A DNA stretch of 64,000 bases from Actinomycetospora sp. TBRC 11914 (GCF_012933465.1 NZ_JABBND010000002.1:372001-436000), one strand, 5' to 3'; numbered from the stretch's first letter, positions 1 to 12,105 are shown. The notes: generated by a model from the sequence alone, not told the origin. Program-made: numbers and translations.

Positions 1-89
1 CCGTCCCGGACGGGCCCGGCGTCCAGCTCTGGCCGCACCGCCACGGCACCGACGCCATGTACTGCGCGACGCTGCGCCGGGTGCGCTAG
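1..89 (+). CDS. rsmB: C-terminal fragment of 16S rRNA m5C methyltransferase RsmB (Fmu/Sun)
   Basis: Only the last 28 codons are present; the reading frame enters at base 3 and stops at TAG 87-89. The visible tail contains [18 protein letters not shown], which matches the conserved end of the RsmB/Sun family (LWPHxHGTDAMF near the C-terminus). The family methylates C967 of 16S rRNA using S-adenosylmethionine. The fragment is followed 29 bases later by rpe, and rsmB(fmu)-rpe adjacency is standard in actinobacteria. The catalytic cysteines lie outside the window, so the assignment rests on the tail and the neighbour. Confidence 0.75.
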   Translation, partial: VPDGPGVQLWPHRHGTDAMYCATLRRVR

Positions 90-118
90 GCGACGCACCC
101 CGGAGGCCGTGCGCCACA

Positions 119-817
119 ATGGCCGGCGTGCCCGCCCCGCTGATCGCGCCCAGCATCCTCTCGGCCGACTTCTCCCGGCTGGCCGACGAGGCGGCGGCCG
201 TCGAGGGTTCGGACTGGTTGCACGTCGACGTCATGGACGCCCACTTCGTGCCCAACCTGACGATCGGGCTCCCCGTCGTCGAGAGCCTCCTGCAGGCCAC
301 CGACATCCCCCTCGACTGCCACCTGATGATCGAGGACCCGGACCGGTGGGCCCCGCCCTACGCCGAGGCCGGCGCCCACAACGTCACCGTCCACGCGGAG
401 GCCGCGCGCGACCCGCGCCGGATCGCGAAGGACCTGCGGGCCGCCGGCGCGCGGGCGGGGCTGTCGGTGAAGCCGAACACGCCGCTCGAGGACTGGCTCG
501 AGGTCCTGCGGGACTACGACACGCTGCTCGTCATGAGCGTCGAGCCGGGCTTCGGCGGGCAGAGCTTCATGCCCGAGGTGCTCGACAAGGTCCGCACCGC
601 CCGCCGGCTCGTCGACACCGGGCACCTCACCGTGCTCGTGGAGATCGACGGCGGGATCGGGACCGACACCGTCGAGCAGGCCGCCGAGGCGGGCGTGGAC
701 TGCTTCGTCGCGGGCAGCGCGGTCTACGGCGCCGAGGACCCCGGCCGGGCCGTCGAGGCGCTGCGCGGGCAGGCCGCCCACGCGTCGCCCCACCGCCGGG
801 AGACGACGAGGGAGTAG
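119..817 (+). CDS. rpe: ribulose-phosphate 3-epimerase
   Basis: Interconverts D-ribulose 5-phosphate and D-xylulose 5-phosphate in the pentose phosphate pathway, in the cytosol. The 232-residue product is a full-length TIM barrel. Visible hallmarks are PSILSADF (about 11-18), [13 protein letters not shown] with metal ligands H35 and D37, CHLMIEDP with H68, the phosphate loop [10 protein letters not shown] and EIDGGI near the C-terminus. ATG 119 is chosen because the barrel starts directly after it; a CGGAGG lies at 101-106, a rather long spacing. It follows rsmB and precedes the riboflavin genes, whose substrate ribulose 5-phosphate it handles. The last ~10 residues are a polar tail. Confidence 0.96.
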   Translation: MAGVPAPLIAPSILSADFSRLADEAAAVEGSDWLHVDVMDAHFVPNLTIGLPVVESLLQATDIPLDCHLMIEDPDRWAPPYAEAGAHNVTVHAEAARDPRRIAKDLRAAGARAGLSVKPNTPLEDWLEVLRDYDTLLVMSVEPGFGGQSFMPEVLDKVRTARRLVDTGHLTVLVEIDGGIGTDTVEQAAEAGVDCFVAGSAVYGAEDPGRAVEALRGQAAHASPHRRETTRE

Positions 818-929
818 TGGCCGGTCTCACCGCGCGTGCCGCCCGGGGCAGCGGCACGGGTGGGGGAGGTCGAGGATGATGCAGGCATCGACCGTCGTTG
901 TGCGTGGTAGTCGATCAGGCAGGAGCGCC

Positions 930-3854
<2,925 letters not shown>

Positions 3855-3867
3855 TCCCCTCCCGGCC

Positions 3868-4884
3868 GTGACGCTGTACGACGCGCTGTTCCGCCACGTG
3901 GCCGTCCGGGTCCCCGCCGAGCGGACCCACCGGATCGGGCTGCGGGCCCTGCGGGCGGCGACGCCCGTCCTGCCGCACCGTGTGCCGGGGCCCGCGCTCG
4001 CGGTGTCCGCGATGGGCCTCGAGTTCGCCTCGCCGCTCGGGGTCGCGGCCGGCTACGACAAGGACGCCGAGGGGGTCCGCGGGCTGGCCCGGCTGGGCTT
4101 CGGCGCCGTCGAGATCGGCACGGTCACCGCCCGGCCGCAGCCCGGCAACCCCCGCCCACGGCTCTTCCGGCTGCCCGCCGACCGGGCGCTGGTGAACCGC
4201 ATGGGCTTCAACAACGCCGGGGCCGACGCGGTCGCGGCCCGGCTCGCCGCCCTGCGTCGTGAGGGGCCCCTGGGCACCGTGCTCGGCGTCAACATCGGCA
4301 AGTCGAAGGCCGCGACCGGGCCCGACGAGACCCTCGCCGACTACCGCTGGTCCGCCCGCACGCTCGGGCCGTACGCCGACTACGTCGTCGTCAACGTCTC
4401 CTCCCCGAACACCCCCGGCCTGCGCGACCTGCAGGGCGTCGACGCCCTCGAGCCGCTGCTCGCCGCGGTGCGCGAGGAGATCGGCCCGACGCCGCTGCTG
4501 GTCAAGATCACCGCGGATCTCGACGACGACGGCGTGGACGCGGTCGCCGACCTCGCCGTCGGCTCCGGCCTCGACGGCATCGTCGCGACGAACACGACGG
4601 TCTCGCGGGCCGGGCTCGCGTCCCCGGCCGAGGTGGTCGACGCCGCCGGTGCCGGGGGGCTGTCCGGCGCGCCGCTCGTCGAGCCCGCGCGGGCGGTGCT
4701 GGCGCGGCTCGTGGAGCGGGTCGGCGGGCGGCTGTGCCTGGTGTCGGTCGGCGGGATCGACTCGGCGGCCGAGGCCCGGCGCCGGCTCGAGGCGGGGGCG
4801 ACGCTCGTGCAGTCCTACACCGGCTTCGTCTACGGCGGCCCCGCGTGGCCGGGGCGGGTCAACGCGGAGCTCGCCGCGGGCTGA
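3868..4884 (+). CDS. pyrD: dihydroorotate dehydrogenase (quinone), class 2
   Basis: Oxidises dihydroorotate to orotate in pyrimidine synthesis, passing electrons through FMN to membrane quinone. The 338-residue product has the N-terminal amphipathic membrane-association helix typical of class 2 (LFRHVAVRVPAERTHRIG), then GVAAGYDKDAEG, RLPADRALVNRMGFNN, the catalytic-serine loop NVSSPNTPGLRDLQ, and the phosphate-binding end SVGGIDSAAEA. GTG 3868 comes 13 bases after the preceding stop and begins with the family-typical short helix. It probably belongs to the same transcript as the riboflavin genes, sharing flavin as a theme. Confidence 0.94.
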   Translation: MTLYDALFRHVAVRVPAERTHRIGLRALRAATPVLPHRVPGPALAVSAMGLEFASPLGVAAGYDKDAEGVRGLARLGFGAVEIGTVTARPQPGNPRPRLFRLPADRALVNRMGFNNAGADAVAARLAALRREGPLGTVLGVNIGKSKAATGPDETLADYRWSARTLGPYADYVVVNVSSPNTPGLRDLQGVDALEPLLAAVREEIGPTPLLVKITADLDDDGVDAVADLAVGSGLDGIVATNTTVSRAGLASPAEVVDAAGAGGLSGAPLVEPARAVLARLVERVGGRLCLVSVGGIDSAAEARRRLEAGATLVQSYTGFVYGGPAWPGRVNAELAAG

Positions 4885-4989
4885 GTCGTGCGGCCGGGGC
4901 CGGGTGTGTGCGTCCCGCGGTCAGGTCCCGCGGTCGGCACGCGGCCGCCGACGCGCCGCCGGGCCCCACGCCCGGCACGATGGGCAACC

Positions 4990-5682
4990 GTGACCGCGCC
5001 CCAGATCGCCCCGGCCCGGCGTCCGAAGGTCGTGCTCTTCGACCTGTTCGAGACCTGCCTGCAGCTCGAGGGCCTGCGCCCCCGCTTCACCGCGCTCGGG
5101 CGTCCCGGGACCGACCTCGAGCTGTTCTTCGCCCGGCTGCTGCACCAGGGGATGGCGATGACGCTGGCGGGGGAGGCGCCGCCGTTCCGGACCGTCGCCA
5201 CCGACATGCTCCGGCGCACCAGCGGTCGCGACCTCACCGACGACCAGGTCGGCTCCGTGCTCGACGGGTTCCGCGAGCTGCCGGCGCACGACGACGTCCG
5301 GGACGCGTTCACGCTGCTGCGCGACGCCGGCGTGCCCGCCTACGGCTTCACCCACGGCTCGGCCGCGACCGCGTCGGCCGCGCTCGAGGGCGCCGGCGTC
5401 CGGGACCTGCTCGTCGACGTGTTCTCGTGCGAGGAGATCGCGTCGTTCAAGCCGCCGCGAAGGGTGTACGACTTCGCGGTCCAGCGGGTCGGCGGCGAAC
5501 CGGCCCGGACCGCGCTCGTGGCGGTGCACTCCTGGGACGTGCACGGCGCGCTCGCGGCGGGGCTGCTCGGCGGGTTCTGCGAGCGGCTCGAGGGCCGGGT
5601 CCCCGCCGCCGTGCTCCGCCCGCACGTCGTGGCCCCGGCGCTCGACGACGTCGTCGCGGGCCTGCTCGCCCTGCCGGAGTAG
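4990..5682 (+). CDS. HAD-superfamily hydrolase, haloacid dehalogenase-like
   Basis: A 230-residue HAD hydrolase. Motif I is LFDLFETCL with the nucleophile aspartate, motif II is the GFTHGSA segment, motif III lysine lies in ASFKPPRRVYDFA, and motif IV is the VHSWDVHGA segment. The layout matches type II haloacid dehalogenases and small-molecule phosphatases; the second acidic residue of motif I is replaced by phenylalanine/glutamate (DLFET rather than DxDGT), as seen in dehalogenase-type members. GTG 4990 is preferred because the 34 codons upstream in this frame are Arg/Pro-rich and look non-coding. Substrate cannot be told from sequence. Confidence 0.8.
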   Translation: MTAPQIAPARRPKVVLFDLFETCLQLEGLRPRFTALGRPGTDLELFFARLLHQGMAMTLAGEAPPFRTVATDMLRRTSGRDLTDDQVGSVLDGFRELPAHDDVRDAFTLLRDAGVPAYGFTHGSAATASAALEGAGVRDLLVDVFSCEEIASFKPPRRVYDFAVQRVGGEPARTALVAVHSWDVHGALAAGLLGGFCERLEGRVPAAVLRPHVVAPALDDVVAGLLALPE

Positions 5683-5781
5683 CGTCGGGAGCCTCTCGGG
5701 TGCCTGACCGGCGCCCCATGCCCGTCGAGGACGATCGGCGGGGTCCGTCACGCCCCGCCCGAACCACGGAGGTCCCTCCCC

Positions 5782-6237
5782 GTGACCCGTGAGACCCCGT
5801 CCAGCCCCGCCCCCGCCCCGGACGTCGCGGCCGGGCCCGGCCTGACCCGTCGTCGGGCGCTGTGCGGCCTCGTCGTCGCGCTCGCGGCGCCGGGCGTGCT
5901 CGCCGCGTGCTCGTCCGACGGCGGCGCCTCGGCGCCCGCGCCGCCCCCCGGCGGGACGCCGGTGTCGTCGATCCCGGTCGGCGGCGGCACCGTCGTGCAG
6001 GGCCCGAACGGCCCGGTCCTGCTCGTGCAGCCCACGGCGGGCACCGTCAAGGCCTACAGCGCGGTGTGCCCGCACCAGGGCGTCACCGTCGACCCGCCCG
6101 TCGACGGCACGATCACCTGCCCAGGCCACGGCAGCCAGTTCGCGGCGGCCACCGGCGCGCTCGAGAAGGGCCCGGCCGAGACCGGGCTGACCCCGGTGTC
6201 GACGCGGGTGGTCAACGGCGCGGTGCAGTTCGCCTGA
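5782..6237 (+). CDS. Rieske [2Fe-2S] domain lipoprotein with Tat signal
   Basis: A 151-residue exported iron-sulfur protein. The N-terminus has a twin-arginine motif (LTRRRALCG), a hydrophobic stretch and a lipobox LAAC, predicting folded Tat export and lipid anchoring. A Pro/Gly linker follows, then the Rieske domain with CPHQG and CPGHGSQF, giving the Cys-X-His and Cys-X2-His cluster ligands. Such small stand-alone Rieske lipoproteins are common in actinobacteria, with electron-transfer roles proposed but not fixed. GTG 5782 is supported by CGGAGG at 5767-5772. No oxidase or reductase partner gene lies beside it. Confidence 0.88.
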   Translation: MTRETPSSPAPAPDVAAGPGLTRRRALCGLVVALAAPGVLAACSSDGGASAPAPPPGGTPVSSIPVGGGTVVQGPNGPVLLVQPTAGTVKAYSAVCPHQGVTVDPPVDGTITCPGHGSQFAAATGALEKGPAETGLTPVSTRVVNGAVQFA

Positions 6238-6239
6238 CC

Positions 6240-9200
6240 ATGCTCGCTCTGCACGCCGCGTGGTCGCCGGGCCGGGGGATCTGCCTCTGGGCCGAGGACC
6301 CGGCGCGCGGCGTGCGAGGCACGAGCCGGGCCCGGGGAGCGCGGCCGCACCCGTTCGCGGCCGACCACGGGCAGCTGCACGGGGTCGCGGCGGCGCTCGG
6401 GGCGACCGGGGCGGAGGGCCAGGCGGTCCTGCACCTGCCCTCGACCGGCGGTCCCGACGCGGCCGATCGGGCGCCACGGCCCTCGGCCGCGCTGGTCGAC
6501 GACGCGGATTTCCTGCCACTGGATGCAAGCAACGACGCTTCGCTGGCAACGGGACCGGCATCCAGCCCGGCGGCCCTCGCCCCGTGGACCGTCCCCGTCC
6601 TCGAGCTCGACGCCAGGGCGCTCCTGCGCGCCGAGCCGCTCCCCGGTGAGGGCGCGGAGCTCGAGGTGCTGCGCGCGCTCGGCCGGTTCGCCGCCGACCT
6701 CGTCACCCGCGGCCGCGTCCTGCCCGCCCCCGACCCCGACCACCCCGACGACCCCCTCGGCTGGCGACCCGTTCTGCAGGGCCGCGACCTCGTCGCCGCC
6801 GACGCCTTCGCCGCCGCCCTCCCCCCGGCGGTCCGCGCCGAGGCCCTCGACGGTCGCCCGCTGCGGGACGGGGCCGGGCCCGACCCCGTCGAGGTCGTCA
6901 CCGAGGCGCTCACCGCGTTCGTCGACGCCGAGGCCCGCCACCGCGCGGCCGGCATCGACGTGCCCGCCGACCTGCGCGACGCCGCCGCCGGCGGGGCGCT
7001 CGACGCCGGGCTGGCCCGCTGGGAGGTCGTCGGCGCCCCGCACGCGGGACCGGCGCGGGGGACGTTCCGGCTCACCGAGATCGTCGTCGACCACCTGGGC
7101 CACGCGGTCGAGGGCGAGGCCCGCTTCTGGCTGGAGTTCTCGCTGCAGTCCACCCAGGACCCGAGCCTGCGCGTGACCGCCGAGTCGATCTGGCGCGACG
7201 CCGGGGCGCTGCGCCGCTGGCTCGAGGACCCCAGCGAGCTGCTGCTCGCGGAGCTGGGCCGGGCGGCGAGCCTGTACCCCGAGCTCACCGACGCGCTGCG
7301 CGTCCCGCGCCCCACCGGCATGGAGCTCGACCGCGAGGGCACCCACCGCTTCCTGCTCGACGTCGCCGCCGACCTCGACCGCGCCGGGTTCGGGGTGCTG
7401 CTGCCGAGCTGGTGGTCGAGGCCCGCCCGGCTCGGTCTCACCGCGAACGCCGAGGGCACCGCGACGCCCGACGGGGTCGTCGCCACCCCGGGCCGGCTGC
7501 GCCGCGAGGAGCTCGTCGGGTTCTCGTGGCGGCTCGCGGTGGACGGCGAGCCCCTCTCCGACGAGGAGATGCGCGCCCTCGTGCACGCGAAGGCCCCGCT
7601 GGTGCACCTGCGCGGGCAGTGGGTGGCGGTCGACCGGGAGCGGCTGCGCGCCGGTCTGGAGTTCCTCGACCGGGCGCCCGCCGAGGCCACCGTCGGCGAC
7701 GTCCTGGCTCTCCACTCGACCTATCACGACGACCTGCCCCCCGAGTGGGCCGCGCCGCTGCCGGTCGAGGACGTCACCGCCGGGGGCGCGCTGGGCGAGC
7801 TGCTCTCCGGCGCCGCCGAGTCGCACCTCGCGCTGCTCGACGACCCGCCCTCCCTCGAGGCCACGCTGCGCCCCTACCAGCGGCGCGGGGTGTCGTGGCT
7901 GGCGTTCCTGGCCGGGCTGCGCGTCGGCGGGGTGCTCGCCGACGACATGGGGCTCGGCAAGACGCTGCAGGTGCTGGCCCTGGAGGCGCACGAGCGGGGT
8001 CCCGACGGTGCCGCGGCCCACCCGCCGCCCGACCGCCCGACGCTGCTCGTCGCGCCCACGTCCGTCGTCGGGACCTGGCAGCGGGAGGCCGCGCGGTTCG
8101 CCCCCGGGCTGCGGGTCACGGTGCACCACGGCGCGGGGCGCGCGAAGGGCGACCTGACCGAGCTCCTCGCCGACGCCGACCTCGTCGTCACCTCCTACGG
8201 CACCCTGACCCGCGACATCGCGGCGCTGTCGGGCTCGCGGTACCACCGCCTCGTGCTCGACGAGGCCCAGCTGGTCAAGAACAACCGCTCCCGGGCCGCG
8301 CGGGCGGTGCGGGCGATCGACGCCGAGCACCGGCTCGCCCTGACCGGCACGCCCGTCGAGAACCGGCTGGCCGAGCTCTGGTCGATCATGGACGCCGTCA
8401 ACCCGGGCCTGCTGGGCACCGTCACCGCGTTCCGCGACCGGTACGCCGTCCCCATCGAGCGCCACGGTCGCACCGACGTCGCGCTGCGCCTGCAGACAGC
8501 GGTGCGGCCGTTCCTGCTGCGCCGGGTCAAGACCGACCCCGCCGTCGTCGACGACCTCCCGGACAAGATCGAGACGATCGAGCGCTGCCCGCTGACCGCG
8601 GAGCAGGCGTCGCTCTACCAGGTCGTCGTCGACGAGATGACCGAGACGCTGCACGGCATGGAGACCGCGGGGAAGGACATCGAGCGACGCGGCAAGGTCC
8701 TCGCGGCGCTGACGAAGCTCAAGCAGGTCTGCGACCACCCCGCCCTGCTGCTGCACGACGGGTCCCCGCTCGCCCGCCGCTCCGGCAAGCTCGCCCGGGT
8801 CGAGGAGATCGTCGCCGAGATCCTCGCGGCCGGCGAGAAGGCACTGCTGTTCACGCAGTTCACCGAGTTCGGGGACATGCTGGCGCCGCACCTCGCCGCA
8901 CGGTTCGGGGTCGAGGTGCTCTGGCTGCACGGCGGCACGTCGCGGCGCGCCCGGGACCGGATGGTCGAGGCGTTCCAGGACCCGTCGGGCGGCCCGGACG
9001 GCGGTGGGGGCCCGCCGCTCTTCCTGCTCTCGCTCAAGGCGGGCGGGACGGGCCTCACGCTCACGGCGGCCCAGCACGTCGTGCACCTGGACCGCTGGTG
9101 GAACCCGGCCGTCGAGGACCAGGCCACCGACCGCGCGTTCCGCATCGGCCAGAAGCGCACCGTGAACGTCCGCAAGCTGATGTGCGGCGGCACCGTCGAG

Positions 9201-9422
9201 GAGCGCATCGACGACCTCATCGCCGGCAAGCGCGTGCTCGCCGGCCAGGTCATCGGCTCGGGCGGCGACGACCCGGACTGGCTCACCGGCCTGTCCACCG
9301 ACGAGCTCCGCCGCATGGTCGCCCTCGACGACCCCGCCGGGGAATCCGAGGACGAGGCGGACGACGAGGCCGACGAGGCCGGGGCCGACCTCGACGGGGA
9401 GGAGGATCCCGGTGCCGCTTGA
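6240..9422 (+). CDS. SNF2-family DEAD/DEAH-like helicase (HelZ-type)
   Basis: A 1060-residue Swi2/Snf2 ATPase expected to translocate on double-stranded DNA. The N-terminal ~520 residues include the bacterial SNF2-associated region (WRLAVDGEPLSDEEM, HLRGQWVAVD). The motor follows: Walker A DDMGLGKTLQ (about 567-575), DEAQ box LVLDEAQLVKN (about 673), LALTGTPVENRLAELW, then the helicase C lobe with FTQFTEFGDML, LKAGGTGLTLT and DRAFRIGQKR. The tail is strongly acidic. ATG 6240 lies three bases after the Rieske stop; an open frame continues upstream but is out of family register. The last 11 bases overlap the SWIM gene. M. tuberculosis HelZ (Rv2101) is the recalled relative. Confidence 0.93.
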   Translation: MLALHAAWSPGRGICLWAEDPARGVRGTSRARGARPHPFAADHGQLHGVAAALGATGAEGQAVLHLPSTGGPDAADRAPRPSAALVDDADFLPLDASNDASLATGPASSPAALAPWTVPVLELDARALLRAEPLPGEGAELEVLRALGRFAADLVTRGRVLPAPDPDHPDDPLGWRPVLQGRDLVAADAFAAALPPAVRAEALDGRPLRDGAGPDPVEVVTEALTAFVDAEARHRAAGIDVPADLRDAAAGGALDAGLARWEVVGAPHAGPARGTFRLTEIVVDHLGHAVEGEARFWLEFSLQSTQDPSLRVTAESIWRDAGALRRWLEDPSELLLAELGRAASLYPELTDALRVPRPTGMELDREGTHRFLLDVAADLDRAGFGVLLPSWWSRPARLGLTANAEGTATPDGVVATPGRLRREELVGFSWRLAVDGEPLSDEEMRALVHAKAPLVHLRGQWVAVDRERLRAGLEFLDRAPAEATVGDVLALHSTYHDDLPPEWAAPLPVEDVTAGGALGELLSGAAESHLALLDDPPSLEATLRPYQRRGVSWLAFLAGLRVGGVLADDMGLGKTLQVLALEAHERGPDGAAAHPPPDRPTLLVAPTSVVGTWQREAARFAPGLRVTVHHGAGRAKGDLTELLADADLVVTSYGTLTRDIAALSGSRYHRLVLDEAQLVKNNRSRAARAVRAIDAEHRLALTGTPVENRLAELWSIMDAVNPGLLGTVTAFRDRYAVPIERHGRTDVALRLQTAVRPFLLRRVKTDPAVVDDLPDKIETIERCPLTAEQASLYQVVVDEMTETLHGMETAGKDIERRGKVLAALTKLKQVCDHPALLLHDGSPLARRSGKLARVEEIVAEILAAGEKALLFTQFTEFGDMLAPHLAARFGVEVLWLHGGTSRRARDRMVEAFQDPSGGPDGGGGPPLFLLSLKAGGTGLTLTAAQHVVHLDRWWNPAVEDQATDRAFRIGQKRTVNVRKLMCGGTVEERIDDLIAGKRVLAGQVIGSGGDDPDWLTGLSTDELRRMVALDDPAGESEDEADDEADEAGADLDGEEDPGAA

Positions 9423-10293
9423 GCCCCCACCGCGGCGGCAGCCGTTCCGGGAGAAGTTCGCCGACCCCGACGACGGCCCGCGCGACTTCTCCGAGTACGG
9501 CAAGCGCATCGCCGTCGAGGGCGGGCTGGCCGCGAAGAGCCGGCGCGGGGCGATCGGGGAGTCGTGGTGGTCGGGCCGCTTCCTGGCGGTGCTCGAGAAG
9601 CTCGGGGTCGGCGGCCGCCTCACTCGCGGGAAGACCTACGCGCGGGCCGGCCAGGTCATCGACCTCGCGATCGATCCCGGCGAGATCGTCGCGACGGTGC
9701 AGGGCAGCCGGGCCGAGCCCTACCGCGCGCGGATCGGGCTCAAGCGCTTCGCCGACGAGGCCTGGCAGGCGGTGGAGGAGGCCTTCGCCCGCGACTCCTG
9801 GTACGCCGCCTCCCTGCTCGGCGGCACCGTGCCCGACGACCTCGAGGACGTCTTCGCCTCCGTCGGCCTCTCGCTCTTCCCGACGGGGGCCCGCGAGATG
9901 CCGATGGACTGCTCCTGCCCCGACTGGTCCGTGCCCTGCAAGCACCTCGCGGCGGTCGCCTACCTGGTCGCGGAGCGGTTCGACGACGACCCGTTCCTCA
10001 TCCTGCGCTGGCGGGGCCGGGACCGGGCGACGCTGCTCGCGGGTATCCGGTCCCACCGCGACGACGTCGAGCCCACGGTGACCCCGCTCGCCGGGGTCCT
10101 CGACCGGTACTTCGCCACGGCCGGGCCCCTGCCCGACACGGTCACCGCCGCCGCCGACCCCGGCCGTTCCGAGGCGCTGCTCGACGAGATGCCGCCGCTC
10201 GGGGTCCTGGTCGCCGAGGACGGCGCCGACGGGATCGACGCCCGCGAGGCGCTCCGGCCGATCTACCGCCGGTTCGGCGCGACGAACGGGTAG
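9412..10293 (+). CDS. SWIM zinc-finger protein paired with the SNF2 helicase
   Basis: A 293-residue protein with a SWIM zinc finger, CSCPDWSVPCKH at about residues 167-178 (C-X-C-X6-C-X-H), a module that binds nucleic acid or protein. The N-terminal region (ESWWSGRFLAVLEKLG, GKTYARAGQVIDLAID) and the LAAVAYLVAERFDDDPFLIL segment after the finger are typical of the actinobacterial partner of SNF2 helicases. GTG 9412 overlaps the helicase gene by 11 bases, so the two are translationally coupled and probably form a complex. The biological role of this pair is not established. Confidence 0.88.
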   Translation: MPLEPPPRRQPFREKFADPDDGPRDFSEYGKRIAVEGGLAAKSRRGAIGESWWSGRFLAVLEKLGVGGRLTRGKTYARAGQVIDLAIDPGEIVATVQGSRAEPYRARIGLKRFADEAWQAVEEAFARDSWYAASLLGGTVPDDLEDVFASVGLSLFPTGAREMPMDCSCPDWSVPCKHLAAVAYLVAERFDDDPFLILRWRGRDRATLLAGIRSHRDDVEPTVTPLAGVLDRYFATAGPLPDTVTAAADPGRSEALLDEMPPLGVLVAEDGADGIDAREALRPIYRRFGATNG

Positions 10294-10303
10294 AAACGAC
10301 CCC

Positions 10304-11029
10304 GTGGCCCGCATCCTCATGATCGCCGCGCACCCGGACGACATCGACTTCGCCAGCGGCGGCTCGGTGGCCCGGTGGGTGTCCGAGGGCGACACCGTCG
10401 ACTACTGCATCTGCACCGACGGCGACGCCGGCGGGTACGACGAGTCCGTCGGGCGCGTCGAGATGGCGGAGCTGCGGCACAAGGAGCAGCGGGACGCGGC
10501 CGACGTCTACGGCGTCTCCGAGATCGACTGGCTCGGCCACCCCGACGGCCGGCTCTACGTCACCCACGAGCTCCGCCGCGACATCAGCCGCTCGATCCGG
10601 AAGCACCGCCCGGACCGCGTCGTCATCCCCTCGCCGACCCGCCAGCTGCGCAACCTCTACGGCAGCCACCCCGACCACATCGCCGCCGGCGAGGCGGCCA
10701 TGTGCGCGGTCTACCCCGACGCCCGCAACCCGTTCGCCCACCCCGAGCTCCTCGCCGAGGAGGGCCTCGAGGCGTGGACGGTCCCCGAGACGTGGATCTC
10801 CAGCCCGGGCGAGGGCGCGGACACCTACGTCGACATCACCGACTTCATCGACGCCAAGGTCCGCGCGCTCAAGGCCCACGTCAGCCAGACCGCGCACATG
10901 GCCGACCTCGCCGAGCGCATGCAGATGTGGGGATACGCGCAGGCGAAGGCGGCCGGCTGGTGCGAGGACGGGACCCCGGAGGACGAGCGCCGCTTCGCCG
11001 AGGGGTTCATCGTCCTCGACACGAAGTAG
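10304..11029 (+). CDS. PIG-L / LmbE-family deacetylase
   Basis: A 241-residue zinc-dependent N-deacetylase-like protein. The family zinc motif AHPDD is at residues 9-13 and the third ligand region is GSHPDHIAAGEA. The product is shorter than MshB or Mca, so it is not clearly the mycothiol enzyme; GlcNAc-type or other amide substrates are possible. GTG 10304 starts ten bases after the SWIM stop, which suggests co-transcription with the helicase pair, but no functional link can be shown. Downstream lies the large repeat-filled gap, where the transcript presumably ends. Confidence 0.88.
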   Translation: MARILMIAAHPDDIDFASGGSVARWVSEGDTVDYCICTDGDAGGYDESVGRVEMAELRHKEQRDAADVYGVSEIDWLGHPDGRLYVTHELRRDISRSIRKHRPDRVVIPSPTRQLRNLYGSHPDHIAAGEAAMCAVYPDARNPFAHPELLAEEGLEAWTVPETWISSPGEGADTYVDITDFIDAKVRALKAHVSQTAHMADLAERMQMWGYAQAKAAGWCEDGTPEDERRFAEGFIVLDTK

Positions 11030-11346
11030 GTCGACCTCGCGGGTGAGTGCGGCGGCCGCACGCGACCTGCGCGCACTCCACCCTGGCCCCGGCCTTCGGT
11101 CCCGCCGGAACCTGCGCGCGGCGCACACATTGCGACCGCAGCCGCGCGTGGCGCGCACACGGCCTCGACTCGGGGGCACGGTGCGCGCAGGTGCTCGAGC
11201 GCGATGCGGTAGAGGCGGCGAGGTGCGGGACGTCGTCGAAGCCCAGGGCGGGCCCGGGTCGATGACGATCAGTGTCCACGTCGGCTGGTGGACGTCGGGC
11301 ATCCGCGAGGGTCAGGGGTCGGCCGGCACCTGCGCGCGGCGGGCAC

Positions 11347-11980
11347 GGTGCGCGGGCCGTCTCCTGGGTCCGCCGAGCCCCACGGGTCGCTCGGCGCCCC
11401 CCTCGCGAGCCGCTGCCGTGCGAGGGAGTCGCTGCGCGTCGAGCGGATCTCCGTGCGGCGGATGAGGACTCCTTGGTCATCGTCGGGCTCCACCCGCCGG
11501 CCTCGGTGCGCGGGCCGTCTCCCGGGTCCGCCGAGCCCCACGGGTCGCTCGGCGCCCCCCTCGCGAGCCGCTCCCGGGCGTGGGAGTCGCTGCGCGTCGA
11601 GCGGATCTCCGTGCGGCGGATGAGGACTCCTTGGTCATCGTCGGGCTCCACCCGCCGGCCTCGGTGCGCGGGCCGTCTCCTGAGTCGGCCGAGTTTCCGA
11701 GGGTCGCTCGGCGCCCCCTCGCGGGCCGTTCCCGTGTGGGAGTCGCTGCGCGTCGAGCGGATCTCCCTGAGGCGTGTGGCGGCTCCCTGATCATCGTCGG
11801 GGCCCCACTCGACGGGCACGATGCGGGGGCCGTCTCCTGAGTCGGCCGAGTTTCCGAGGGTCGCTCGGCGCCCCCCTCGCGAGCCGCTGCCGTGCGAGGG
11901 AGTCGCTGCGTGTCGAGCGGATCTCCATGAGGCGTGTGACGACTCCCTGATCATCGTCGGGCCCCCACGCGCCGGCCACG
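11347..11980. repeat. 158-bp tandem repeat, four copies
   Basis: The word GGTGCGCGGGCCGTCTCC begins at 11347, 11505 and 11663, and its variant GGGGGCCGTCTCC aligns at about 11820; spacings are 158, 158 and 157. Copies 1 and 2 are nearly identical, and copies 3 and 4 share their own variants (GAGTCGGCCGAGTTTCCGAG in place of the GGTCCGCCGAGCCCCACG segment), so the array looks built by nested duplication. Each copy has CGCCGAG or CGGCCGAG and a facing CTCGGCG about 12 bases on, a small potential hairpin. There are no spacers between copies, so it is not a CRISPR. Confidence 0.92.
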
Positions 11981-12105
11981 TCCAGCACCAGCTCCGAATT
12001 CGAGGACCCGGCGTCGGTAGTCCCCCAACAGCCGACCCACCGGGCGCTGGCTGCCGGCGGTGGACGTCGTGCGGGGCTGGTCGGGTGTGTTCGACGGCCG
12101 GCCCG

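Noticed and set aside
818..929. FMN riboswitch upstream of ribE
   Set aside because: The leader lacks the conserved RFN aptamer words and is short.
6054..9623. A long open frame (1189 codons) on the minus strand opposite the helicase
   Set aside because: It has no recognisable domain and mirrors the codon bias of the plus-strand SNF2 gene; such antisense frames are common at very high GC.
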